The notes under the pieces: generated by a model
The model's database searches: none
Told to the model about the DNA's origin: nothing
The model's input: the letters and a program-made list of their open reading frames with translations, nothing else
Assembly: GCA_023374025.1 (NCBI GenBank)
Contig: SIJG01000042.1
Span: 1,054,001-1,118,000 of the forward strand
Direction of reading: 5' to 3'
Origin: Heterodera schachtii
Lineage: Eukaryota; Nematoda; Chromadorea; Rhabditida; Heteroderidae
DNA length: 64,000 nucleotides
Shown here: positions 52,879 through 63,365 of the stretch, one piece after another
How the letters are laid out: each line of letters begins with the position of its first letter
Numbering within the stretch: the first letter of the stretch is position 1
Made by a program: the position numbers and the translations under genes

Positions 52879-53315
52879 ATGGCGCAACTTCCACCAGAGG
52901 ACGTCGCAACAATGCCCACGCAGAAGGTCGTCTTCAACGCCCCGTTCGACAACAAGGCCACCTACTACATGCGGGTGCGTTTGGCGTGGTGCACGTGGCA
53001 TGCGGAATAACTCCCCCCCCCCTTTTTCAGGTGATCAACCCTGGGACGAAGCGCATCGGCTACGCCTTCAAGACCACCAAACCGAAGCGCATCAACATGA
53101 ACCCGCCGAACGGAGTGCTCGGCCCAAAGGAGTCCGTCAACGTGGCCGTCTCCTGCGACGCCTTCGACCCCGGCAGCGAGGACACCAAGGGCGACCGTGT
53201 GACCGTGGAGTGGACCAACACGCCGGACCCAGCCGCCACCGCGTTCAAGCTCGAGTGGTTCCAGGGAGACGGGATGGTGCGCCGCAAGAACTTGCCGATC
53301 GAGTACAACGTCTGA
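52879..53315 (+). CDS. msp: Major sperm protein (copy B)
   Basis: Exons 52879-52974 and 53031-53315 encode the same 126-residue MSP as copy A, with the same intron and the same AATAAA at 53495-53500. The two genes appear identical at nucleotide level, so dosage rather than divergence is the likely effect of duplication. Confidence 0.98.
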
Positions 53316-53554
53316 TGGAAGGATGCTTCGTCACCTCAACATGGACATGATAGGATCCCATCCCACCGTCCCAAAATTGTCATTTTGTCCCCCATCATGT
53401 AAATTGTTGTATCTGTATGTAAATTTCTGTGACCATCACTTCAAATGAATGTATATTTAATTGTTGCCTATGTAATTGTATTGTTGTTGTGCTTAATAAA
53501 TGCTCATCTGTGCTTCAATTCAAATGCTTTTGTAGGAAGGGGGGGGGGGTGGTA

Positions 53555-53940
53555 AAATTTGGCGTCTGTTTCGTCGGGGGGTTAGCTTGCCGTAGAACTC
53601 GGTCTGCTCACTCCTTGTAAATTCAGGTCAAAATGAGTTTTAGACATAAAAGTGGTCCTTCCTATAAGTCTACCAGTCACACATTTCGTTTGGAATTCGA
53701 ATGTTAGCCGCCCAAATTTGGAGATAAACTGAAATTCAGAGTGTGCCCTTCCTTGTGTTTCAATTCCTGAGATAACACTGGTACAAAAATGACGAGATGA
53801 GCTTGCAAAATTCACAAATAAGGAACAGAACACGTTCAAAAAATCACCAATAACAAGCCGGACAATCAAATCCTTCCTTTGGAAAAGTCATTGCTTGCCT
53901 TTTAATTGGAAAATTTGGCCTTTTTTGGTCTGTTAACAAA
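53555..53940. repeat. Truncated third copy of the duplication unit
   Basis: The first 386 bp of the unit are present again, ending at GGTCTGTTAACAAA. The sequence then diverges abruptly. No sperm gene remains in this fragment. It marks the right edge of the tandem array. Confidence 0.9.
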
Positions 53941-53984
53941 AAATGTTTCCAAGGCCTTTCGGGGTCGCTGATCACGAATCCGGC

Positions 53985-54215
53985 ATCCGCCTATTCCGAA
54001 TCCCGGGCCCGAATTCGAACAAAAGGTCGAAAATTCAAATTGTCGAATTTCAGGTTTTTTGGTTTCAAACTTTTTTAAATACACAGAAATGAAGTAAAAG
54101 TCATTATTGATTCAATAAAAGATCATTTCAACTACTATTAAACCAAAAATGAAAAATTTTAATTTTCGACTTTTTGTTCGAGTTCGAGCCCGGGATTCGG
54201 TCGGGTTCAGCGCCA
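53985..54215. repeat. Palindromic repeat with TTCCGAATCCCGGGCCCG arm
   Basis: The left arm ATTCCGAATCCCGGGCCCGA with CGAACAAAAGGTCGAAAATT is inverted on the right as AATTTTCGACTTTTTGTTCG and GAGCCCGGGATTCGGTCGGG. About 100 bp of AT-rich DNA separate the arms. It is a probable non-autonomous element next to the truncated third duplication unit. Confidence 0.65.
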
Positions 54216-54755
54216 CAAATTACCCTAGAAAAACTATTTAAAATGCCTTTATCGTTTTTTTATTGTGCGGCCAGTTAAGTCCCGGCTGGGTTTGGCACTC
54301 CAATCCTGGCACTTTTTCAGCCTGAAAAAGGGCAAGTGCGCCCCTAATTCTATTTTTCCAACCCATTTCCAACCTTTTACATCAATTCTGACCGTTTAAG
54401 CGGAAAACGCGTTTTCGTGCTTATCTTTGCGTATCAAGTGCGCAAAATATTAGGCATTTGCCTAAAAAAGGAAGCCCATTCATTATAATTTCTCGTCGAA
54501 TTTCACAAAAAAAAATAAATAATATTAAAACCCAAAAAGGCGAAATATGCATTTATTCTCGAAAACCCTCAAAATATGCATTTAAATGCCTAAAAACCTT
54601 CACCAAATCAAAAAACTTTAACGCAGAAATGCTACTTTTAGCCCTTTTCATAGCATATGCGTAGAAAAAATATGCAAAATCATTTCCCCCAACACCCAAT
54701 TCATTAACATCAATATTTTAACAGAACTAAATACAACCGAAAAGTGATCGAAATA

Positions 54756-57731
54756 ATGGAAACCAATGATGAAAAAAATCGAATACTCTTACAGTCAGCT
54801 GATAATTATGAAAGATTGTCGGATGTGATCGACGATAGCGTAAAAGTGACTGAGGAGGTTTAATCCTTGTATGTATTTAAAAAAATTTCTCTCTCTAGGA
54901 CGATTTTGTATTGGTTATCGATCCAAACGACAAAGAGCTGGTCGAAATTCCGATGAATTCTGACGGAACCTTACATTTGTTAACGCTGGAACATGCTTTT
55001 CCCGGCGCCTATGGGTTGAAATACACAAACCCAATTACTGGCGCAAGACGTGTTGTGCCGTGAGTTTTGCGAATATGATTTGGTTTTGGATTTATCAATC
55101 ACATTGTATGAGTCAATCAAAAAGTAATTAGTCCGAACATTGTTTAATGCCTTAATATTATGGATACAATGTTTAGTTTTCTAAACATAATTATTATAAA
55201 CAGTTTGGACGCAAATGGCCTCCATTTCTGTCCTCCGTCTGGTGGCTGGAGAGGAAAGACATTCTCCGTAATATTTCGTCCTCCTTCGCAAAATCAACGG
55301 GAAATGGCGCGAAAAGGTTATTCTTTGTCAGTTTGTCTTAAATGTCTGAATATGAGAAGGCACAAACTTTTTTAAATTGATGAGAGATGTAAAAATATAG
55401 AGAAAGTTGGAGAGAATCGAAATGTTAAGAGAGAAAATGCGGAAAGGACAACGAAAGATAATAAATATTTGGGGACAAATTGTAGAATTATGGTTTCCTT
55501 CAGCTTTTAAAATAATTTACTTGTTTAAATCCCTTCGACGCAAGGGCGTCGCCAGACATTCTATGCCCTTGCTTCGACGGATAGTCTTGGCCCATTTAAA
55601 ATTTCATAAAATACTAAAACACCCCTTTGAAAGGGGCTCTGACTGAGTGCACTATTGTCGAATTTACAAAAAACCCGTTATCTTACAGTGGATCAAAAAG
55701 CAAAGATTTCCATTCCAATGACGTCGAGAAAGCGAGAGCATGCAGAAGGGGAACAAGAGATAGAGGAAGGAAAGAGTGTGTTGAGTGGAGAGAGTGTTAG
55801 TGATGGAGAGGAGGGCAGAAACGGAGAAGAGACGAATGAAAAAGAGGCGGAGGAAAGAGAAAGAGAGCGGGACAGAAAGGAAAAGAGGCCGAGAAAGGAA
55901 TGGGTGGTGGCCGGTGTTCCCAAAAATTGTTCGGATTTGTACGTGGTGGGGATTCCATACGATTTGGAGGATGAGGCGCTCAAGGAGTACTTTGAGCAGT
56001 TTGGAAGCGTTGAATTGTCAGAGGTCAGTGAGTGAATGAGCAAGGGAAGAGAAGGGGCGAGAAAAGAAATTCACGGGAGGGAACCCCCGGGGGAAAAGCG
56101 GAAAGGGAAAGACGGGAGAAAGTCCGTGGTGATAAGACAAGTGTGCAGTGTATGGAAAGTGCGACGGTCAGTCAGAGATTAGAAAACGAAAACCACAGTC
56201 AATCGCTTAACACCGAACCATTGGGCGGCGTTTTTTTTTTTTTTTTTTACAATTTCTCTTCCGCAAGTTTCACATTTCCCATAACTTTCAACAAAAATAA
56301 ATAACTTTTGCAGATAAAGCGGGACAAAAGCGGACTGTCGCGTGGCTTCGCTTTCGTTCGGATGGCCCAGTACGATGACCAAGTGAAAGTTCTGTCCAAG
56401 CCTGTCCATGTTATCGGGGGACGCGAATGTCACACGCGCATTTCTTCCACAGACAAAGTGATTGGACTTACAATATTTCTTTTGTTTGCTGCGGTATCTT
56501 TGTGATTAACCAACTAACTAACATAGTTTCTTGGTCTATTTGGTACCATGAAATATTCAGAAATGGGGAGAGATTGGATTTAGTCGGTTGGACTCAAAAA
56601 ATATGGGAACATTAATATTTGTTTTAACATTTTTCAAGTTCAGGCTGTCGACCCCTACGTGAATCGCTCTCTGTCGGTAAAAACGTTTAGAAAAATTGAG
56701 TCGAAGAAAAGTTTCCAAATTTGAAATTGTCGCTGATTGTGTCATTTCTTAAGGCCAACCCTCGCGTTTTCGTTGGAAATTTGGAAAGTGACATCGGCAA
56801 AGACCGTCTTCGCGAGTTCTTTTTGGAGCACATTCGTCGTTTGGACAAAACAGCGGACATCGTCGACCTTTACTACCCGAAACCATTCCGAAACTTTGCC
56901 TTTCTCACGCTCACTTCGTCATTTGCTGCGAAAGAATTGGTCAGGTCGGTCGTAAACAGCCTCAGACTGTCGCAAAACCTTCACCAATTTCTCCTTTTTC
57001 TACAGACAGCGCGACTTTATCATCGATGGGTCCGCCTGCGAAGTGACCGTCGCTGCCCCCCGAAAAAGGGACAACGAAGCGCAATTCGGTGGCCCGGGGC
57101 AATTGCCATTCGGCCCCGGGACGGGGTTTATCGCACCCGGCGATCCCCGCTGGAACATCGCCGTAATTCCACCACATCAGCGACACCCGGCGACGACAAG
57201 CGGAGGAACGCGCTTTTACATGCACAATCAGCAACAGCAGACACACTTTGATGGGGTGTGAAGAAAGGGGACTTTCTGGGAATGGGACGAACTGAAAACA
57301 CGCGCTGATTTCGTTTATTTAAATTGTCCTGAAGAAAGAAAATCTATTTTGATTTACATATTAATTTGAATGAATTCGGAACAGTACACGTTAAGCCCAC
57401 CTCCGTAATGAACCAACACATCCCAGCAGGTACAGACTCTCGATTCTCAGCAACAGCAGCCGATTTATAAAACTCAAAATGACGCGGAAACGAGCGGAGG
57501 GAGCCAACCGGGTGATCATTTGTGAATTTGCTTCTATTTGGCTATGTCAGTTCATTTATGGTTGGGTCAACAACCATTGATTGTATTTTCAAAAATGGTT
57601 TTGAGTGTGCTCAATTTATAGCCTCTGTTTGGTCCAACGATGGGTACGCCAAGCCGTGTCCGTCCGCTCAAAATCCCGACGAAGTCCGTCAGCAGAATTT
57701 CTTTCTTGAACAACACCAAATTCCCCACTGA
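54756..57731 (+). CDS. tdp-1: TDP-43 orthologue (TDP-1 type RNA-binding protein)
   Basis: It is a nuclear RNA-binding protein acting in splicing and RNA stability. The TDP-43 N-terminal domain is split over exons from 54756: DDFVLVIDPNDKELVEIPMN, GTLHLLTLEHAFPGAYGLKY, TNPITGARRVV, NGLHFCPPSGGWRGKTFSVI. A charged linker (EERERERDRKEKRPRKE) follows. RRM1 has SDLYVVGIPYDLEDEALKEY and, after an intron, KSGLSRGFAFVRMAQYDDQV. RRM2 has NPRVFVGNLESDIGKDRLRE and RNFAFLTLTSS, then DGSACEVTVAAP. The C-terminus is short and Gln/Pro-containing (FYMHNQQQQTHFDG), with two candidate last exons (about 57432-57511 and 57623-57731) after a possible donor at 57257. It has no long Gly-rich prion-like tail, as in C. 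elegans TDP-1. If the donor is unused, the protein stops at 57261. Confidence 0.92.
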
Positions 57732-58895
57732 CCATTGACCGACAAACACTTCTTTTTGAGTATCATGAAAATGTGCTTATTTTGTCGAATTTTCACTACG
57801 CTAATATGTTGTTAATTATTCTGTCCAATTATGAAAATTGAAGGGTTTAATTCTTTTCCACACGCCCATTGAACAATTGGCTCTCCTCTTTTTTTAAATT
57901 GGCAAGGATAGAGACAGACAAAGAATGGTTCGTTCGTTCCTCCAAAACACCATTTGCCCCCGTCCTTCCGTCGGTGTTGGGGCGGCACATTTGCCCCTCC
58001 TTTATCTTATGGCAGTGTGTTTATTCTGACAATGAGGTCTAAAGATTAAAACGAAAAGATGCAATCCAATATGAGTTAAAAGGAGGAGGAAAAGCGTGAA
58101 TTGACCCGTCCAAAGAAAAATAAAATGGACCAAAAAAGAGGGAAAAGTCATTGGAGATGATTTTTAATAAGTGTGACTGGCAAAATCTGTTCGAAAAAAA
58201 CATCATTTTCGCCTTTGTTCAAGTCAGCTGTCAATAATGAGTAGAATTGAGTGAAGGCGCCGGGGGAGCGGAGAAGCGATCACTTCCGCTGCTTCATCCC
58301 CCACTCAATTAGCTTCCTCTCAATCGCTCCCTCCCTAATTACTCGTGAATTGGCAATTCGCTTCCATTTATTGCGCCGTTCCCCATTTGCCCCCTTCGCC
58401 ACTGTGTCTCAGCTGGCGCCGCATTCATTGCCCGTCGCCCCCCCCCCCCAGCCCTTTTCAATTCCTTTTTATTTCCGTCCATTCCTACAGCCTTTGTTTA
58501 GCATTATTTGCAAATTGAGCACGCTGAAATTGCATTTGTGGCACTTTTCTCCGATTTGCGATGGTTTTTCTGATTCAGGCGCTTTACCGGCTCATTCGTT
58601 CCCCGCGGGTGAAGGTTCGTTAATGGAGCCCAAAGGACAAAAAATGCGGCATCCCTCCGGCGCAACCCCAAGGGATGATTTGTCGCGTTGCCAATTGTCC
58701 AACTGTCCTCCCCCCGGCGGATGATTTGTCTCATTGCCAATTGTCCAACTGTCCTCCCCCCAGCGGATGATTTGTCTCATTGCCAATTGTCCAACTGTCC
58801 TCCCCCCAGCGGATGATTTGTCTCATTGCCAATTGTCCTCCCCCCCCCCCCTCCCCAATAATTTTCGCTTTCTCGCACTTTTCCCTCGTCTTCAG
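57732..58895. other. Intergenic or 5' region of the K2P gene
   Basis: AT-rich up to about 58200, then pyrimidine-rich with a poly-C run near 58440. A 45-bp tandem repeat lies at 58665-58830. An open frame 58251-58724 may contain the channel's N-terminal exon, but no convincing start or donor was found. Confidence 0.4.
58665..58830. repeat. 45-bp tandem repeat
   Basis: About four units of GGATGATTTGTCTCATTGCC followed by AATTGTCCAACTGTCCTCCC and CCAGC are in tandem just before the K2P TM1 exon. The first and last units are slightly diverged or truncated. Confidence 0.9.
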
Positions 58896-60719
58896 AAGGT
58901 GAAGCCGTTCACTCTCCATTGTTCTTTGCTGCTGGTCGTGTTCGGATACGCTCTCATCGGAGGTCTTATCTTCAACAAATTGGAAGCGGACGCAACGATA
59001 GAGCAGCAGCGGGAGGAATGGGAAAGGAAGCGCGAGTGTGTGGACGAGGTTCGTTCGGCGGTGGCCAATGTTTTCCTATTTAAGCCCATGGGATGGCAAT
59101 TCCCGAGGCAATGGGCAAACGTTGCCATTTATCCTTTTAATTATCGTTTTTTCATTAATTTAATTATAATATGTAGTATTTTACCAATTGAAGAACTATT
59201 ACATTTTTTTTTTCTCTGATAATTTTACTGTTTTAAAAGAGAGAAAATCCATCGCAGGCACTCGAAAAAGCCGACCGATCGCTGCTTTTGGAAGGCCCAA
59301 GTTGGCCTCTGAACAAAACGGCACAGCTAATTCTGCAATGCTTCAAGACGGAGCCCGATGCTCGTTCACAATGGGGTGGGTGGGGGAGGCGACTCCTTTC
59401 CCCTCCCCTCCCCTCCCTTTCCTTCCTTCTTTCTTCCTTTTCTCTTCCTTTTTTCCTTCCTTTCTCTTCCTTTTCTTTCCTTCTCTTCCATCTCTCCCTT
59501 ACCTTTCTTATTTTCTTCCTTTTGCTTCTCCTTCTCTTCCATCTCTCCCTTACCTTCCGTTCTTTGCAGGGCTTGTGACCGCCACTCTGTACGGCTTCGG
59601 CATTGTCACCACTTTAGGTTGGTAGTAAGATGATCATAATAAGAACCCAAACAAAATAGAGACTTGACTTGAATTCTGTACTTTCGGTTGATACAACCAA
59701 TCGCTGAGAAAATTTTAACTTTTCAATATTTTATATCGTTTCCAATCGTAGTTTACTGTATATAAACGGTCACGCTGATTGAAATGGCATGACCCGATTC
59801 GATACTTTTTTTCTAAAACATTGCTTAAGGCTACAACCGAATCGCGCCAATCACTCTTTCGGGTCGTTTATTCTGCGTTTTCTACGGAATTTGTGGCGAG
59901 TTCGAGGAAACAAATCTTTTGTATTTACCATTTAAGGCATTCCGATGACAATGATCGTAAGATAAACAGTTAAAACATTTCCGACATTCCTTCTGCTGAT
60001 CACAGATCATTGCTAACATTGGCCAATTTCTCAATCAATTTGCCGGCGCCACGCGAAAAAATGTAAATAAACAAAATAATAAATCATAGATTTTTGTGTT
60101 TGCAAATTTCGCACTTTTTATGATCGCCTTTTCTTCACTCGCCGCCCCCCCCCCTTTTTTCTCCAACAGATCGAAGCGTTTCGCGAGCGACGGCGCCGTT
60201 CGCGCGTTTCGCTCACCGGCGAAGAAATCGGCGATTCGTCCATTGAGGTGATCGATGGGGTCGGCTTTTGCCACTGAACTGCTTGAGGTGATGTCCGTCG
60301 GCCTTTTGGTCGCCTTTCTGCTTTACGTGTGCTTCGGTGCCGTCCTTTTGCCCCTTTTGAACGGAAAGGTCATTTTGCCATTTTAGTCAATGCTTTATCC
60401 TTCTTAATGGATTTTCCCTTTTGTTTCAGTTCGATTTTTACAATGGCATTTACTTCAATTTCCTTTGTCTGACTGCCATCGACTTTGGCCAATTGGTTCC
60501 GTCCCGGTCAGTCCCCCCCCCCCCTCTCCCCCAAATTTCTGTCCCTTCCCTTTCCGTTGGGCTTTCCTTCCAATTACGTTTCTTTACGTTTGCATCGGAT
60601 TGGCCATCACCACAATCGCAATTGACATTGGTTCTGAATACATGAAGAAATTGCATCATTTCGGAAAGAAGATGAAAAATGTGGCCAGCACAAAAATTTG
60701 GTTCGGTGGAAAGACGTAA
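58896..60719 (+). CDS. Two-pore-domain potassium channel (TWK/K2P) with altered filters, 5' end unresolved
   Basis: K2P channels carry background K+ current as dimers. TM1 is VKPFTLHCSLLLVVFGYALI, followed by GGLIFNKLEADATIEQQREE. The extracellular cap region is in exons to about 59373. Pore 1 reads ATLYGFGIVTTLGYNRIAPI, then GRLFCVFYGICG; an intron best modelled as GC-AG (59892-59936) joins GIPMTMI and then IIANIGQFLNQFAGATRK. TM3 is VGLLVAFLLYVCFGAVLLPL. Pore 2 reads YFNFLCLTAIDFGQLVPSR. TM4 is ITFLYVCIGLAITTIAIDIG with YMKKLHHFGKKMKN, ending at TAA 60719. Filters are TLGYN and AIDFG instead of the usual GYG/GFG types. A one-base register change occurs across a poly-C run at about 60512-60523, with no AG acceptor to explain it. 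The initiating exon was not identified. Confidence 0.88.
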
Positions 60720-61752
60720 GTTAAACGGAATATTTATAAATGATAATGGCAAAAAAAAAGGGACAAATTGAAAAATGAATGAATGGCAAGCGAAATTAAT
60801 GGTTAATAAGCGATGAGAGGGGGAAGGAGCTTAGCAAGCCCAATTTTTTCAAAGCACGAAATTTTTCAGAAAATCTTGTAAATTTAATGGGTGGTAAATT
60901 AAAACACTTGTAACAAAAAACATGATCATGAAATATTCAATAAAAGGGAATGCGAGAGATATATGTAACCACTTGCAATAAACATGTGAATTTTAACTTG
61001 AAATCCAAAAAATTGTAAATTCTTAGTGCGTTCACTGTTTGAGTCAATTTATAAAACTCAAGGGATTTTAGGGGCTCCGGGGGTGCCGATAAGTGCCGCC
61101 GAAAAAAAAGGCAATTTGGGTCTTGTTTCTTAAAAGATTTAATCCAAATTTTGTGGCTTTTTTGGATATATTTTAACGAAGCTCTTGTTCCGAAGCCCAA
61201 AAATGCGAATATTCCAAAGTTTCGCTCACAAATCAGGGTTAACAGTGCGTCCCCCCCCTTGTGGGAAAGTGCCCCCCCCCCCCCTCTTTTCAATCGCCGC
61301 TCATCGGTGTGCCACTCGTCCGCCTCCTCCGCTGCTTCCGATGCCATTGCCCAATTGCGTCTGTTTCTGCTGTTGGCTGCTTATCGATGAATGCCGTCCG
61401 CCTGCCGAATGTTCGATAGTCTGCGGCGATGTGTACGTTTTGCATTGGACACATTGCCAAGTCACTTCCGCGCAGTTCGACTGCGTTTTGCACCTGCCAA
61501 ATGCGCGGGTATAAACAGAGCTAATAGAAAGTTCGGAATACCGCGAACAGAGGTGAACTGCCGCGGGTTGGAGTGGCCAATTTGGGCCGCCCTGCTGTTG
61601 GACCAACTGAGCGAAGCGGTCCATCTGCGCTCATTTCGGTGTCTTATAAAGGGACATTCTCTTCGCTTACCATCTCCGATTTTGCGCGCACCGACAAACA
61701 TTCGTCTGAACGGAAGGGACGGAAGGAAGGCTTTTTCCCTCAAAAGGCCAAG
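60720..61752. other. Intergenic; may hold 3' exons of the BTB gene
   Basis: AT-rich up to about 61240, then poly-C and GC-richer DNA. On the minus strand between 61300 and 61740 frames such as MDRFAQLVQQQGGPNWPLQP are flanked by plausible splice sites and might extend the BTB protein. No frame could be chosen with confidence. Confidence 0.35.
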
Positions 61753-63287
61753 TCACTGACACGTCTGCTGCTGACTCATCTCCACAATGTTCTCCGCCCT
61801 GTGCACCATCAGCAAACATTGGGCCAACAACTGCTGAAGTCGGCACCGGTCCAGCAGAGAGAGACGCACAAACACACTGAGCTGAGTGTGCGGACTGAGC
61901 AGAAGGGAGGCGCACTTCCGCAGCAGACCGTGGGACTCCAATTTGCAGGCGGCCATTAGCACGGGGGCGATATTACATTCTGAGAAGAATTGGGATGAAA
62001 TGAGAAAAGGGCCGGGCGACGTCAACCAGCCACCGGTGATGCGCAGCTGTGGCGGATAAATGGCCATCAGAAAGTACTTCATTTCTTCGCTGGAACACGG
62101 ACAGTAAATCAAATCGTCGTCATTTGGCACTCCGTCGCTGGAAATGCCATTGCATAGTCTCTCCTGAAAGAGAGAGGACCAAGCGGCCACGTAATCTGAG
62201 GGGAAGGCTTTAAGCTAAGCATTGGCCACAACGGACCCACATGGGTTCACATGGTACGCTCGCCCCGTCTTCGCCTTCACCGTGGCAAAATTGAGGTCGC
62301 TTGCACTCAGCAGATGCTCCATGTCCACGGGGGGCTCCGGCAATTCCTTAAGCCTAACAAATAAATAATTTACGCAAATCGAATGGACGACCTCCGGGGC
62401 CGGTGACCCGTGCATGCGTTCCAACAACAGCACTTTGACTCTGTCCGACAGTCCAGTGTAACGGGGCCCACAAAGGTCCAATTTGTGGACACTTGGACGC
62501 AATTCTCTGAGAAGCAGGGCAAGCAGACGGTTCAGTTGAAAGCGATCAGCAAGCCAAATTTTCTCCAAAAAGGGCAATTTATTGGACACTAAAAAGCACT
62601 CGCAGCGATGAAGCAGCCCATCCATCTGTGGTGGAGAAGCGAAAGGATGGGGAAGAAGCAAAGGGAGGGACGGACTTGGTAATCGAATGCGAGTGGCAGC
62701 AGAATGTGCACTGTCTGCTCGTCCACCTCTTTGTAGGTGGGGTGGATGGCCAACAACAGCTCCAACACGTGGTCGTACTGCACATTGGCCAGGATCAACT
62801 CTCTGTCTGGGCACTCAATGCACCAAGAACGAAGCACCGGGGACCACACCTTCGGTTAGCACTGCTCAGCTGTTTGACAGCGCATGCGACCCACCGAAAT
62901 GTAATGTTCGTCCACATAAAGCCTTTTGCCGTCTACCAACAGAGGGCGCGTCCTTTGTCCATCGGGACGGGTAAAATCCGTGAACATATCAAGCGGATGC
63001 TGCATTTGCGGCTGATCGGAGGAGCCGGGGGAATCGCGCGCGATTGGACAGCCGCCGACTCTGCCGCCATTCACTGCGCTAATAAGCGGTGAGAAGCGAT
63101 CCGCTTCGCCGAAATTTGTTTGCAGCTGCTCGCCATAATTGGCGCCAATTTGGGGAACGGAAGGGACGGACGGAGCCGTGGCCGAGGGATATTCCAACAT
63201 TGGGCCAATGGACGAGGAAAGACACCGCCGGACAAAGCCTAAAACAGAGAGCGAGGGAATAAATGATAAACGCCGGTCGAAATCCAT
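61753..63287 (-). CDS. Protein with two BTB/POZ domains
   Basis: BTB domains mediate dimerisation and often recruit cullin-3 ubiquitin ligases. Exons on the minus strand are about 63287-62895, 62849-62676, 62625-62241, 62195-62050 and 61994-61753. The first BTB reads VDGKRLYVDEHYISVWSPVL, ELILANVQYDHVLELLLAIH, TVHILLPLAFDYQMDGLLHR and LPFLEKIWLADRFQLNRLL. The second reads AKTGRAYHVNPYYVAAWSSL after splicing, EEMKYFLMAIYPPQLRIT, then ECNIAPVLMAACKLESHGLL and FVRLSLLDRCRLQQLLAQCL. Intron phases agree at each join. The start at 63287 (MDFDRRLSFIPSLS) is a choice; the frame also runs upstream. The C-terminus may be longer if exons below 61753 are used. No MATH or Kelch domain is visible. Confidence 0.8.
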
Positions 63288-63365
63288 CCCACGGAAATAA
63301 ATTTTGAAGGATAAATTGGCACGGAAATGCAGCAAATTTAAAAAGAGAGTCATGGGAAGGCCCAA

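Larger units (their letters stand above)
51233..53554. repeat. Tandem duplication unit B (sperm gene pair)
   Basis: This is the second copy of unit A, in direct orientation with no spacer. Both coding regions and the MSP intron appear unchanged. The near identity indicates a recent duplication or gene conversion. Confidence 0.95.
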
